Below, one piece after another: positions 24,396 through 35,247 of a stretch of DNA of 64,000 bases. The notes under the pieces were generated by a model. That model had not been told where the DNA came from, did no database searches, and worked only from the letters and a program-made list of their open reading frames with translations. The DNA is taken from NCBI GenBank assembly GCA_036365515.1, contig CM070874.1, forward strand, positions 171,667,797 through 171,731,796, in the 5' to 3' direction. A program made the translations under genes and the position numbers. The first letter of the stretch is position 1. Each line of letters starts with the position of its first letter. This DNA is from Torymus aiolomorphi (taxonomy: Eukaryota; Arthropoda; Insecta; Hymenoptera; Torymidae).

Positions 24396-26379
24396 ATTTC
24401 CGCTAGGGTAACTAGAGGAGTTTATATCAGATCAGGTGTATGATTTTTTATCTGAAATAACACATTTAGTGGCTGCACTTTGCTTTTTTGCCTGTAAATG
24501 AATGTTTAGTAATACTTGTTAAATTATGATATTAACTAATAAAAGCTGTATTGACATCTAACAAAAATATTGTCATTTATGTTATACTGTGTTCTGTGCC
24601 AATAATCTTGGTACAATTTTCATATAATCAATTGTTGTCTTGGGAGCAAGATTTATTGTTTTACTCGGCTTTGTTTGCAATCCCATTTGGAGAATATTCA
24701 ATAGATACCTTTATTTATCAGCCTTTATAACAATGAGCCCTGCTTCCGAGACTATAATAGACTGTTAGGATTGTAATTAAACCAAGATCATTGGCGAGAG
24801 CTACAATTTACATGTCTAAATAGGGCAACATAACATAACTGAGAATATTTTGTACATTATATATAAAAGTATGATTCGAGATGAAAAATTATTGGTTTTT
24901 TATAAAGTCATCCTTTTTTAACTTGCAATACTGGGGGCCTTAGTTTATGGAAGAAGCTATTATATAAATTATATCTGCAATAAAATATTATATTTGAAAG
25001 TTAGCGTTGCAGTGACTAAAACCAAAAACTGAGTGTATTTAACAAGTCTTACACCTCTACATTTCTACAATTAAATTTGCACTTGTACAGAATACGAATA
25101 TTTGCTTATGTTTGTATAAAGTGTCTTACTATAAAATAGACATATTTCAAAAAATTAGCCAAGAAGTACCGTAACCCATTTAATGCAGACATAAAGATTT
25201 TACAATATTTAGGCTGCATTGTGACTGGTTTATAAAACAACTTTATGCATTTTTATACGTCTCAGCTTAAATTATATGTATTTTAGGAGTAAATAAGTTT
25301 GAGTAAGTAAGCATCCACACGTGTAACATTAAGTAAATATTATAAAATATCTAGAAATTATATGATTTTAAGTTTTAGTGAAACTGTGTGAGCAACTGCT
25401 CCATATTTAATAATATTTAATAAAACCTTTGATGTTTACAGACATTATTTAATAACTCAATAGCATTATGTTTAATATATAAGAAAAATTAATATTTTAT
25501 GTTGTGTATGCATAAATTAAGTATATTTAATATTGTGGATATCAGAATAAAATTTGAAAAATAAGTCCAAGGTAATATCAACAATAATTTTATGGCTGGT
25601 CGATATACTTGATCATTTCAAATAACTGATTTCTGCATTAAAAATTATATTCATGTTTTCTTGTAATATTAGTAATGTTTTTTACCATTTTACCAATATA
25701 AGGAAAGACTATAATACTAAAAGTATTTGTGGAAGGAACAAGTGATAGATGAACATGAATGTCACATATGCATAAAGATCACATTTTTAATGAAATTGAT
25801 GATATTATAATTTTTTTAGGAAAAACGAGAGCTTCTCCCATTCCAGGACAAGTAGAATAATATTTCTACATATTCTAGCTATATTCCTGATTTTTTGTGG
25901 AGCTGAGTCAATGAGCGCTCCTTATGAAAACTCAATTTTTAACATTTAAATGGTCCCATCACAATGATAAAGTACCACTGGACCTATGTCACCTAGATTT
26001 TCATAAAATATAAATTTTTTATGAAAAAAAAGTCCTCTGAAGTTTTTTTTAAAATGTATCTATTATGAGTAAAACGTGTTTGAAAATTGCTAAAAATCAT
26101 GAAAATTCATGAAATGTGCTACTTTGATGATTTTTAGCTCCGAAAATACTTGTTAAGAAAATCTGAAAAAATTCAGGGTAGTTCAAAATATGGTTTAGAG
26201 TACGTAAAAGAAGTTTAAGCAAAAAAAAATTTTCATTTGTGATATGACCGAGAATCGGGCATATATATATATATATATATATATATAATGTAATTATAGG
26301 AATACCCGCAAACATTGTTTTCCCCTGTAGTTAACGTTAATTCATTCAACGTGTTGCGTGAATGGCTACTTAGCTAGAA
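24396..26379. other. AT-rich non-coding DNA left of the Polinton
   Basis: No gene is seen. Composition is uniformly AT-rich, with a TA dinucleotide run at about 26261-26286. It ends at the Polinton target-site duplication. Confidence 0.55.
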
Positions 26380-26385
26380 CTCACC
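26380..26385 (+). repeat. Polinton target-site duplication, left copy (CTCACC)
   Basis: Identical to 49839-49844 and directly abutting the left AGTAGT terminus. Confidence 0.93.
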
Positions 26386-26850
26386 AGTAGTAATTAAGTG
26401 TACCACTATAGCGAGACAGATAGGTATCAGGTTACACTTCCGGTGTCATCTTCGAGTGGGCACTTGACTGAAGTGTTTATATAAACATCTCTTATCTTAA
26501 GTGTTTGTTTATATAAACAGTAGCAAAACAGTAGTTATTTAGTTTTTATTTATATAAACAATGACTAATAGCCTATTGTTAATGAGCTACTGTTAAAGTA
26601 CCCACTTGATGGCGCCGTAACCTGATACCTCTGGGCGCGCTATAGCGGTCAGTGATGCCTGCTGGTGCGCTATACCAGTCATGGCGCCCCCACTCCTTCA
26701 GCTTGAGCGCGCTGGAGGGGGCGGACTACGCTATACCCATCACGCGTGTGCTGCTAGCTGACTGAGCGCGGGACTGTGGTGGCTGTTGCGGGACTACACT
26801 ATATCGGGCACGCGTGTGCTCTCTGCGGGCGGTGTGAGCGTACTGCTGTG
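26386..26850 (+). repeat. Polinton left terminal inverted repeat
   Basis: It aligns with the reverse complement of the right end from AGTAGT inward for about 460 bp, with small indels. A 4-bp AATT is present at 26392-26395 that the right end lacks. It contains two perfect palindromes GTTTATATAAAC (26475-26486 and 26507-26518), a third imperfect one, and several GCTATA words. Confidence 0.92.
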
Positions 26851-26919
26851 CGCGTTTGTGTATGCATGCCGCTTGGCAAGAGTGGGGAGTTTTGGTGTGT
26901 GAGAGAGATGATTAAGCGC

Positions 26920-27004
26920 TCGCTTGTGTGGATGGGGGAAGAGTACTTTTCCCCCATCCACACAAGCGATATTTTGTATAGCTATAGAGTATATAGCTAT
27001 ACAA
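26920..27004. repeat. Two consecutive palindromes just inside the left TIR
   Basis: A loopless 50-bp palindrome (arms 26920-26944 and 26945-26969, one mismatch; the arm contains CTTGTGTGGATGGGGG) is followed within 5 bp by a second one (arms TTGTATAGCTATA at 26974-26986 and its complement at 26992-27004, spacer 5 bp). Both could extrude as cruciforms. No equivalent is seen beside the right TIR. Confidence 0.9.
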
Positions 27005-27706
27005 ATCAAGGGATATGCTTGCAGGTAACAGCGCGTTTAATCGTATTTTTCTAGTCATGTGTGTGAAAAAAGGGGAAACTCGATTATTATTTTTTTCAAG
27101 GAGTGGATTGGATAATTTACTGGACAAATGTGAGGTCGATAAATGAAAATAATTGTTTTGGTAAAAATCATACATCCCATTTTATTAACACACCATACAT
27201 GCATACACACACATTTACATAAGTAACACATAATAGTGTACGCAGACACTAAGAAATTTTACAGTTTTGTTGTCGCGGTCGGTGGTGAATGTCGCGCGTA
27301 GTGGACTGTCTGGCATAGTGTAGTATCTTTGAGCCTTCCTTTCTTTGGTTGTTATTAGTTTTTAATGGTGGTGGTGACTAGCTGTATCTGGAGTAGCCTT
27401 CTTTTTTGGGAAAAGAGTGGGTGTTGGTGGAAAAAGATATAAAACGGGCAGAATCTTTATCCGTGGAGGAATGGTCTTATTTATCGACGAGAGGTTGTTT
27501 GTCTTCCGGCTTGCCGGTTGGTTTGCTGAACGGAGGGCCCATGATGTTGTCTCGATGAGGATCGCAGTCCTACTGTTTTATCGCAGTGTTGCGCTTTACT
27601 TATATTTATGCGGTGGGTGATGGGCATGATGATGATGATGATGATGATGACGCAAGTGAGGAAAGGTTCGTACAAGTGAAAAAGCAAATGTGACAATAAT
27701 GTGTAT
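27005..27706. other. Polinton left non-coding segment
   Basis: No gene is seen. 27051-27175 (agtcatgtgtgtg, attatttttttcaaggagtggattggataatttactgg, ttgttttggtaaaaa) recurs in the same orientation at about 33430-33545 beyond the nested transposon. A short GAT repeat lies at 27627-27650. Confidence 0.7.
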
Positions 27707-28588
27707 TTATTGGATGCTTTCGTGTACTTCTTTTTCCAGAATGTGTAAATACAGAATGCGTAGTTCTAAAAACAATCTATCTACGTCGGTTTCTCTAAAG
27801 TTTGAATAACTTAAGCGTTTGTTCACATTAGATTTTAAATTTTCTTTTAGTTCGTCGAATATTTTTAGAAAAGTTATACCGTCAAAAAATGAGTGTATTA
27901 TATTTTCGTCGTTTTTTTCACGAATGTGTATTTTAATATTATTAATAATTATCTCTACCACCGAATTAACAAATACCGCGATATTTTCTAGTTGTTTGAA
28001 TCTAAAACTTATACACTCGCGTAATTTTTTCAAGTGCGCAAATGTCGTTAACTGCATCAGAATACTTGGTAAAATGTCAATCTTTCTCTTCTTTTTGGGC
28101 GGTTCGTCGTCGTCGGTGGCGGTGATGGCGGTGGTGATGGTGCTGGCGATATCATCGTCGTCGTGGATTACGCCGTGAGTGACACAGGGACTGCGTCCAT
28201 CGACGGTATCCCAGTCCTGCGCCTCGTGTTCATAGCAGCTCGAGAAATCAGGTGGTGTAATTTCCCGACTATGGTTGACGGATACGGCTTTTGAGCTGTA
28301 GCAGGCCATCAATGAAATGTCGTGAGGGGGTAGGATGATTTTTCTAGGTGTTCGATTCTCGTTGATCAGATATTCTTGAATGGTGACAAAATGTTCTGTG
28401 AATTTTTCCCAGCTAGGTTTGTCCATAGTGACGTATTTGTGAGGTGAAACACCGCCGCCAAATTGAATAACAGGGCGAAACTGCTTGCCGAAGTATTGTA
28501 AGCCAAGATCGACAAGCTTTGAGTGCGATTTATTGAGAGCGTAGCTCGTGTTGAATATCAGTGTGTGCGGAATATTCTCTTGATTCAT
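27707..28588 (-). CDS. Polinton hypothetical nuclear protein with NLS (293 aa)
   Basis: This is an intact frame beginning ATG (MNQENIPHTLIF) and the leftmost minus-strand gene of the element. Residues about 25-90 form a compact region (YFGKQFRPVIQFGGGVSP, then KPSWEKFTEHF) whose length and pattern faintly recall PC4-type single-strand DNA-binding folds; this is a guess. A low-complexity acidic/threonine stretch follows, with a strong monopartite nuclear localisation signal (PPKKKRKI, about residue 176). The C-terminal third is predicted helical (LRILYLHILEKE). I do not recognise the family. Its location and intact frame suggest a replication or transcription accessory protein of the Polinton. 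Confidence 0.7.
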   Translation of the reverse strand: MNQENIPHTLIFNTSYALNKSHSKLVDLGLQYFGKQFRPVIQFGGGVSPHKYVTMDKPSWEKFTEHFVTIQEYLINENRTPRKIILPPHDISLMACYSSKAVSVNHSREITPPDFSSCYEHEAQDWDTVDGRSPCVTHGVIHDDDDIASTITTAITATDDDEPPKKKRKIDILPSILMQLTTFAHLKKLRECISFRFKQLENIAVFVNSVVEIIINNIKIHIREKNDENIIHSFFDGITFLKIFDELKENLKSNVNKRLSYSNFRETDVDRLFLELRILYLHILEKEVHESIQ

Positions 28589-29465
28589 TTTAACACTTTT
28601 TACGCGTACTTTTAATAAAAAATACTGTCGGCAACGCCCTAGATGCTGATGATGATGTGTTTTTTAGAGAGCGCGGTTCGTACTTTCTTTTTAAGAAAAT
28701 ACTGCTTGACGGTAGAGATGTGGTGCTTTCAGCTGTCGCGCTTCTACTATATTATTCCGCCCGCGATGCCCTATGGTTCTTTATACACGTACGAGCGTGT
28801 ACCTCCCTCTGCTCCTTTGTGCAGTGGGTGGTGGTAAACCTTTAGCGCAATGGCAGAGCGCTACATATACATGCTGTTGGAGCGTGGTGGTGGGGGAAGT
28901 CATTGTGGGAAAAATTATTCTCAAAGAGAAAGATATCTTTGTTTTGAAAATATTTATCGATAAGCGCGATTTTAACGGTGCCTTTGATAAATCGATGTAT
29001 ATGAGGCGTTTCGCCTCAACTCTCCCAGCGCGGCGCGCTGGCGTCAAATCATGCTATTTTCAAGTCGTGTTTACGATATCAATATGCATTTCAAAAAATT
29101 ATGTGATAAGCGTTTCCGACGTATTTTTTCCTCAGCTTACCAATGGCGTAGGTGGTTTTTCCGAAATTTTCCATTTTCCCCCCCAACAAGTATAAAACAT
29201 ACTATATCTCGAAAAGTATATTTTTAATATTTCTTTTTACCCCCTAGATCGAAAGCTGAGCATTTTTTACGTCGGAAAGGATTTTTTCAGAATTTGCTCG
29301 AATGTTTTCTTAGAGAAACAGAACGCGAAAGAGCAGACGCAGCGTCTCCTTCGCGCCCGGTTTTCGGCGCGCTGTACACCGCGTGGACTAGATGCATTTC
29401 GCTCTCTAACAACCACTTAAAATTTTGATTTCCTTAATAATAGCAACAATAAAGTAGTATTTATA

Positions 29466-31334
29466 TTAATAATTCTTTTTTTTTAAAGTAGATAATTTTA
29501 TTTTGTTTTGTTTTACGGGTTTTTTAGGGAAGATTTGATATTCTGAACTCATTGACGTTTTTTTTAGTATTAATGTTGTTTTATTCATTGGAATAAAGGC
29601 ATGGTACTGTAAAGTTCCCGGTATAGATTTAATTTTACTTAACCTTGATTTTAGTTTCAGAACGGCTTTTTCATAGGTCTCTTTAGTGCTGTAAAAAACT
29701 TTAGTTTCTTTGCAATTACGTAAAGCCCAGTTGTAAAGGTCTTCTGGTGTTAAAATATGATTACTCGAAGAGAGTTGAAGACTTGCTCTTTTCGCCCCTC
29801 TTTTCAAATTTGCGCCTATACCATCGCACGCACCTTTACCGTGCGCTGTTGCATGAAAATGCCATTCAGCAGGAACTCCAAAATCTTTTTGATGAAACAG
29901 AAGATTTTGGAAGGTAGACTTGTTCTTAAAATGCTGACCTGCTCCATGAGTTAAGTAATAAATTTTCTTGACTATGAAATTACTTTTTAAATACGATATT
30001 ATAATTTTTTGATATTCATAAACAGCAACAGTATCGTGATTTAGATTATCAGAAATTATAGCAATGCTTATATGTTTAAGATCTTGATTTTCGTTATAAT
30101 ATACCACTGTTGTAAAAACTGTTGCTTGATTATTGTTCCAGTGGAACGATTGTGTTGAATTTTGCACTATAAACGCATAGTTTTCTGCAAAATCACAACA
30201 AACAAGGAATTCTCCTTTTGAAGGTTTTTTTCAAATCGCTTAAGAAAAGATATTGTTCTCTCGCAAAGAAGTCATGAGTTTTAAATTTTATTAATTTTTC
30301 TCCCAGTATGTTCATGAATTCATAAACATTTACAGTTGTAGATACTATTGTGCAACGATCTGTCTGAAGCCATGACTCATACTGTATTTGAAAAATATCA
30401 TTTCTCTCAAAACATTCAAGCAAATGTTTCCGTAATACAGGCATATTGGGGCAATCTAAACAGTCTCCCAAGTAACATTTCGAATTAGCATTACTACATA
30501 CGATTGCTTGGATGCAATCGTGGTAGTTTTTAAGAAATAGTCGAGTACCTCAGTTAAACTCTGTAAATTAATAGCATTTAACATCAGCTTGATATTTTCG
30601 TGGTGTACACATACGCATACATTATGCGTACCACTGCTTCCCGCTAGAACACAATGCGGCGGCCTCAATTGAGTAAATTTAGTGAAGCCAATATTAACAG
30701 ATTCATGCTCTTTTTTAAATAAACAATAAATTTCACGTAAATTACCAAGTAGTAACCTTTTCTGTACATGTTCTCTTTTACCATTATCCTGCTTAACAGA
30801 TATACAATCTTTTAATCCGGGCATTACACGACTAATATCGTCCCTCTCATAAAAACGTTTAACTGAATCTACACTTTCAACTGGAAATATTTTGCCCCTT
30901 TTCTTTTCAGGTTTTGAAAAAATTCCACTTTCAGTTACTAACTTTTTCGCTTCTCGAGCTTCCCACTCAGTACAACCGAACTCTCTGATTAAGTCTCTGC
31001 AAGACCAAAAATCAGGAGCAAGCGTGAGTAGCTGAGTTTTATCTTCCTTACCCGGTGATTCTAAAAATTTTTTTTTTAATTGCTTCAGAACTGCCACGCC
31101 TGCTTTATGATATTCATCAGTACATTCAATTTTAGCTTTTTTGGCATCGCATGAAGGTAAATCTAACTTATGTTTATAAAGTTGACGTTGACAGTTGGAA
31201 CAAATTTTCGCGTTTTCTGGTACGAGGGGATACGCACTCCTAAATATTGAAGGAAAATTCGACAAATTTTTACGCACAGAGTGATTAATTTTATTAAAAG
31301 GATTTATGCATTTCAGCTTCAAAGCTGGATCCAT
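29466..31334 (-). pseudogene. Broken transposase-like protein of the nested element
   Basis: Three minus-strand frames make one protein of about 620 residues. The N-terminal part has cysteine pairs (ICSNCQ, then CDAKKAKIEC). The central part has LLLGNLREIYCLF and VLAGSSGTHNVCVCVHH. After a frame change near 30480-30500 comes CLDCPNMPVLRKHL. After another near 30230 come the conserved FHWNNNQATV, AIISDNLNHDTV, THGAGQHFKN and ATAHGKGACDGIG. I recognise this combination from many unannotated arthropod and cnidarian repeat proteins. The HGKG...DG motif with spaced acidic residues suggests a DDE-type transposase. The usual SDG appears as THG here, so a likely catalytic Asp is replaced by His. Superfamily not assigned. 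Confidence 0.65.
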
Positions 31335-32640
31335 TTCAGTAGCGAGAAAATAAATGCAATAAATAAACCAAAAATAAATTATGATTTAATCAGCAAACAC
31401 ACGAAGAACACAAATATAACGGAAACAGCGTTAAAATTCTTAAACAATTTCAAGGATAACAAAGATCGAAAATTCATCAGACTTATATAATTGGATACAA
31501 CAAATTACTCTCGGGCAAAAATTTTCTATACGCAAGCCACCTATCGGGTAAAAAGTAAGTGAGAAGCGTTGCGTCTGCTATTTCAAATTGATTGTAATGT
31601 TTTTGCTTTCTCAAAGAGGAAGCTTTGTAACGGTGAAAAAATTTTCGAAAAAAAGTCTTCAAAAAGATGTTTTATGGTGGTATATGTGTATATTATTTGA
31701 TTTTGATGATTTTTGATTTCGTGGATGTATGTATGTGTGTGTGTGCGTGTGTGTGTGTGTATATTTCAACTCTTAATATCTCCGAAACTAATCAACCGAT
31801 TTTCGTCGGATAAAGCTTATTCGCTTCGTCTTGCGGCAAAAGGAAAGTATCCTGATGGATTTGGGATTTTATTGATTTTCTTTTGTTTTATAACCAAAAA
31901 ACGATTTTGAATTTTTAGTTTTTTTGATTTTTTCGTATTTTATAGTAATTATTACATAAAATAATATACTTCTCTTAAAAGGTATTCAAATTACCTACAT
32001 TTTCTTTTTTTAAAATTTAAAATTTAAAATATCTTCACTCTGTCATTTGTTATTAATGAAAACTGTTTTATATTTAAAAAATTAATATCTCAAAAAATAA
32101 TTTATTTATCGACTTGAAATTTTAACTATTACTTATTACACTTGTTGGTGGCAATATTGTGTTGCAATTTTAAGTGATTATCTATATGAATATATATTAT
32201 ACATTTATTTTCGAGAACTATCATTTTAATATTTTTATATAATGTAGTAAATTAAAATATCAAAACGTATTAATAGTGCCATTTTTAGCCCCTTCTTTTA
32301 TCTCTTTTTAATCTCAATTTTTTTTTAAACTTGGTGGTCTGTCAAAGCTTTTTTAAAATAGGTACGTAATATACTATTTTGCAAGAAACTGGTATAAGAC
32401 GCATCGGTTCAAAGTATTATTGAAATTCTTTAGCATTCCTTTTTATGAAAAATGTATTTTCAGAATTTCAATTTTTAATTAGGAAACGATGAATTAGTTT
32501 GAGGAAGCTAAGTGCCAAAGAATTGGCAGCGGTTTTTTTTTGCGAAATAACCTATGAAAATGTCAATCGTGCATATAAGTGAAATTCGAAGTGCAAAAAG
32601 ATATTCCATAAAGAATTAAAAATGATAAATAAAAATAATA
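31335..32640. other. Non-coding interior of the nested transposon
   Basis: AT-rich sequence with a TG-rich run near 31725-31760 followed by tatctccgaaactaatcaaccgatttt. No gene is seen. Confidence 0.6.
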
Positions 32641-33429
32641 AGGTTACTAGAGAGCGAAATACATCTAGTCCACGCGGTGTACAGCGCGCCGCATACCGCG
32701 CACGAAGGAGACGCTGCGTCTGCTCTTTCGCGTTCTGTTTCTCTAAGAAAAACATTCGAGCAAATTTTGCAAAAAATCCTTTCCGACGTAAAAAATGCTC
32801 AGCTTTCGATCTAGATGATAAAAAAAAAATATTAAAAATATACTTTCCGAGATATAGTATCTTTTATACTTTTTGAGGGTGAAAATGGAAAATTTCGGAA
32901 AAACCACTTACACAATTGGAAAGCTGAGGAAAAAATACGTCGGAAACGCTTATCACATAATTTTTTGAAATTCATATTGATATCGTAAACACGACTTGAA
33001 AATAGCATGATTTGACGCTCGCGCGCCGCGCTGGGAGAGTTGAGGCGAAACGCCTCATATCGTAGTTCAAGAGGTTTTTATTATGCGTAAGTTTATCGGT
33101 TTTAGGCACGTACGTGTAGATAAGTTTTGTACAAGAGAGAAACGTGATCTATTCTCAAAGAGAAAGATATCTTTGTTTTGAAAATATTTATCGATAAGCG
33201 AGATTTTAACGTTGGCTTTGATAAATCGATGCATATTGTACTTCAAGAGGTATTTTATTACGCTTGAGTATTCAGTAACAGCGGAAATGAATTCATCAAT
33301 TTTAGTCACGTACGTGTTGATAAGTTTTGTTCAATAGAGAGAAACGCGATTAGTGCGTAAATATCGATAACTATTCCAAGAAAAGTCAGGGCTAGACTTC
33401 CAAGCAACGCGTTTCATCGTGTTTTTAGT

Positions 33430-33545
33430 CATGTGTGTGTGTGAACAAAAATGAAACACGACTATTATTTTTTTCAAGAAGTGGATTGGATAATTTACTG
33501 AAAGAGTGTGGGTTCGATAAATGAAAGAAGTCGTTTTGGTAAAAA
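33430..33545 (+). repeat. Direct repeat of the Polinton left segment
   Basis: This matches 27051-27175 at roughly 80-85%. Together with the tandem repeats beside it, it shows that Polinton left-arm DNA was duplicated. 33546-33940 holds no gene that I can support. Confidence 0.8.
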
Positions 33546-33940
33546 ATTTTAATCAATCGATCAGATTATTATTAAGAAAAAACTTACATAGTAAAAATAC
33601 ACAAAAACTTACAAACTATGATTACATAAACTTTGAAGCAGCGCGTACAACCGAGACTGATTACTTACAAACTAAAATTGAATGTTTTTTCTCTAGGGAT
33701 ATTAAATTAAAGGTTAAAAGTACAAAGCGCATAGAAAAGCCTACAAACTATTCATACACACAAAGAAGAAAAATCATTAAAATTAACATCAGACATTAGT
33801 ACAAAGAATGGCGACATCATCATTGTGACATTGGTTTACACGATTGCATACAAAATCCTGCCCCTGTGGAAGTTGTCCGCGGAAAATTGTTCACGCGACG
33901 ATTTTTTTTTTTGTTTTCTTAGTTTTTGACCGTGGCCTTT

Positions 33941-34377
33941 TCACCTGACATTTTTACAAAATTTGGCAACTAATTTGTCGTTCGCGTGAGAATCGCGCGT
34001 AAAGACTTGACAAAAAGTGCGTAAACTACGCCCGCTACACATAAAATACAGAAACATAATACAATGTTCACCGCAGACTTTCGAATCGATGCTCTGCAAC
34101 TTTTTCTTGTTCCACACGAGTCGCTTGCAATTTCTTCCGAGTCGGTCGAGATGCCAGCACGACTTAGGTCCCAGACCGTAGCTGTCAAAGTAGATGCCTC
34201 TTGCATGGTGATCTATGTAGAATGCCACCCAATGAGATCCAGGTTTATGCGACGTGTCGATATTAGTCACGATGGCTGCGGGAAGGCTCAAGCGCCATGG
34301 TTATGATCGGCGGCGTAGACTCCGATCGAATTAGCAGCGAGTCCACTGATGGCTCGTGTTATTTCTCGGGTGTTCAT
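33941..34377 (-). pseudogene. Polinton adenain-like cysteine protease, frameshifted
   Basis: This would be the maturation protease that cleaves virion proteins during assembly. The catalytic His is in GSHWVAFYID and the catalytic Cys in VCGEHCIMFLYF, with the usual spacing of the adenovirus-protease fold. The frame starts with ATG at 34377 (MNTREI), which overlaps the stop of the upstream gene as ATGA. It runs 29 codons to a TGA at about 34289. The rest of the enzyme lies in the next frame, so a single-base indel near 34290 disables it. Length and motif order otherwise match Polinton proteases. Confidence 0.88.
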
Positions 34378-35078
34378 TCTTGAGACAATGATGCAGAGTC
34401 TCCGCCAGCTGTGAAGTATATGTTGTAACTATTCGAATCGTTGCTATTTGTATCTTTTGCCTCGTAGTCATCATCGTCTGATTTCTCTGCAATCCGCAGA
34501 GTTTTGATCTTCTCCTTGCTGTGGTACTCGTGAAACGCTGAAAAATACATTTCACTATTCACCTTTTCCTTCGAAGCATGCTGCCATTCTTCGGGTAGTA
34601 GCGAGCGTAGCCATTTCTTTATTTAATTAGCCTTGTATAAGGCACAAAATTCTTTTTTCTTTTTCTGCGAATGTGTGGCGCACACGGTGTTTTTTGGAAA
34701 AATACTGTTGAACTTTCCAAATGTTGGAGAAGCGTATTTCTCCAAGTTACATATGCAGCGTCCAAGTAGTGTTTCGATGTAGCGGGTCTTCTCCTCACCG
34801 CGTACGTAAATTCTTCTTGCCCCTCGGGCGATATTGTAGAGATGTCGATGCAACTGGCGAAGGCTCACTTCCCCCTCGAACCAATGAAGTCCGTGAATGT
34901 CAACCGCGCAGTAAGTATTGGTCTGTTTAACCTCAGCCGGCAAGTCATCGAAGCTGCAGGGCGGTTGTACTATCCAGTGATCCATACTTTTTTTCTGCAG
35001 GCAAATGATTGCCACCTCCTTTGGCAAAAATTTTTTTTCAGCATCACGGAAGCCTTGAATATCTATTACGTAGTCCAT
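34374..35078 (-). pseudogene. Conserved Polinton protein (MDYVIDIQGF family) with one premature stop
   Basis: It starts MDYVIDIQGFRD and continues as a well-behaved frame for 151 codons to a TAA (34623-34625). The same frame then stays open to 34374, with an acidic tail (KSDDDDYEAKD), so the stop looks like a point mutation or a readthrough site. The pattern HGLHWFEGE, then RRIYVRGEEKTRYIE, is one I recognise from arthropod Polinton-associated proteins. An RNase H/DnaQ-like fold has been my impression of the family, but no catalytic set is certain here. It lies between the capsid and protease genes and overlaps the protease start by 4 bp. Confidence 0.65.
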
Positions 35079-35181
35079 GCTGTTTGGAACGCGCGTAAAA
35101 GTGCGGGTATGCTGACGGGTGCGAGAGAAAAAACGAAGTGACGCGAGATGGCACAGAGCGTACGTCGTTAGCGCTCGCTCT

Positions 35182-35209
35182 ACTTTTACGCCCCCACTTT
35201 TACGCCCCC
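35182..35209 (+). repeat. Tandem ACTTTTACGCCCCC pair
   Basis: Two perfect 14-bp copies back to back in the spacer between the major capsid gene and the MDYVIDIQGF gene. A related gcgtaaaagtgcggg lies inverted at about 35093-35107. This is a possible promoter or regulator-binding site for the minus-strand genes. Confidence 0.6.
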
Positions 35210-35247
35210 GCCGAGACTGGTGCTACCTGTAGTGCTGATGTCAGCAT

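Larger units (their letters stand above)
29003..33056 (-). mobile_element. Nested DNA transposon with 412-bp TIRs and palindromic tips
   Basis: The terminal inverted repeats (29003-29414 and 32641-33056) are about 85-90% alike. Each tip is itself a hairpin, GAGGCG-TTT-CGCCTC. The flanks are ATAT on both sides (28999-29002 and 33057-33060), and the neighbouring repeat copy at 33220-33250 shows the unoccupied site with one ATAT-like tetramer. A 4-bp or 2-bp TA duplication is therefore possible. It encodes one broken minus-strand protein. It lies in non-coding Polinton DNA. Confidence 0.88.
28905..33350 (+). repeat. Two-copy tandem repeat split by the nested transposon
   Basis: The block ttctcaaagagaaagatatctttgttttgaaaatatttatcgataagcg occurs at about 28919 and again at about 33153. 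Each is followed by tttgataaatcgatg and tacttcaagagg plus ttgataagttttgt. In the first copy the 4-kb element 29003-33056 separates the halves. The second copy is uninterrupted and so shows the empty site. Confidence 0.85.

Noticed and set aside
33521..33799. 92-codon plus-strand frame between the nested transposon and the protease
   Set aside because: It starts in a duplicated non-coding block, is A/K/N-rich and shows no domain.
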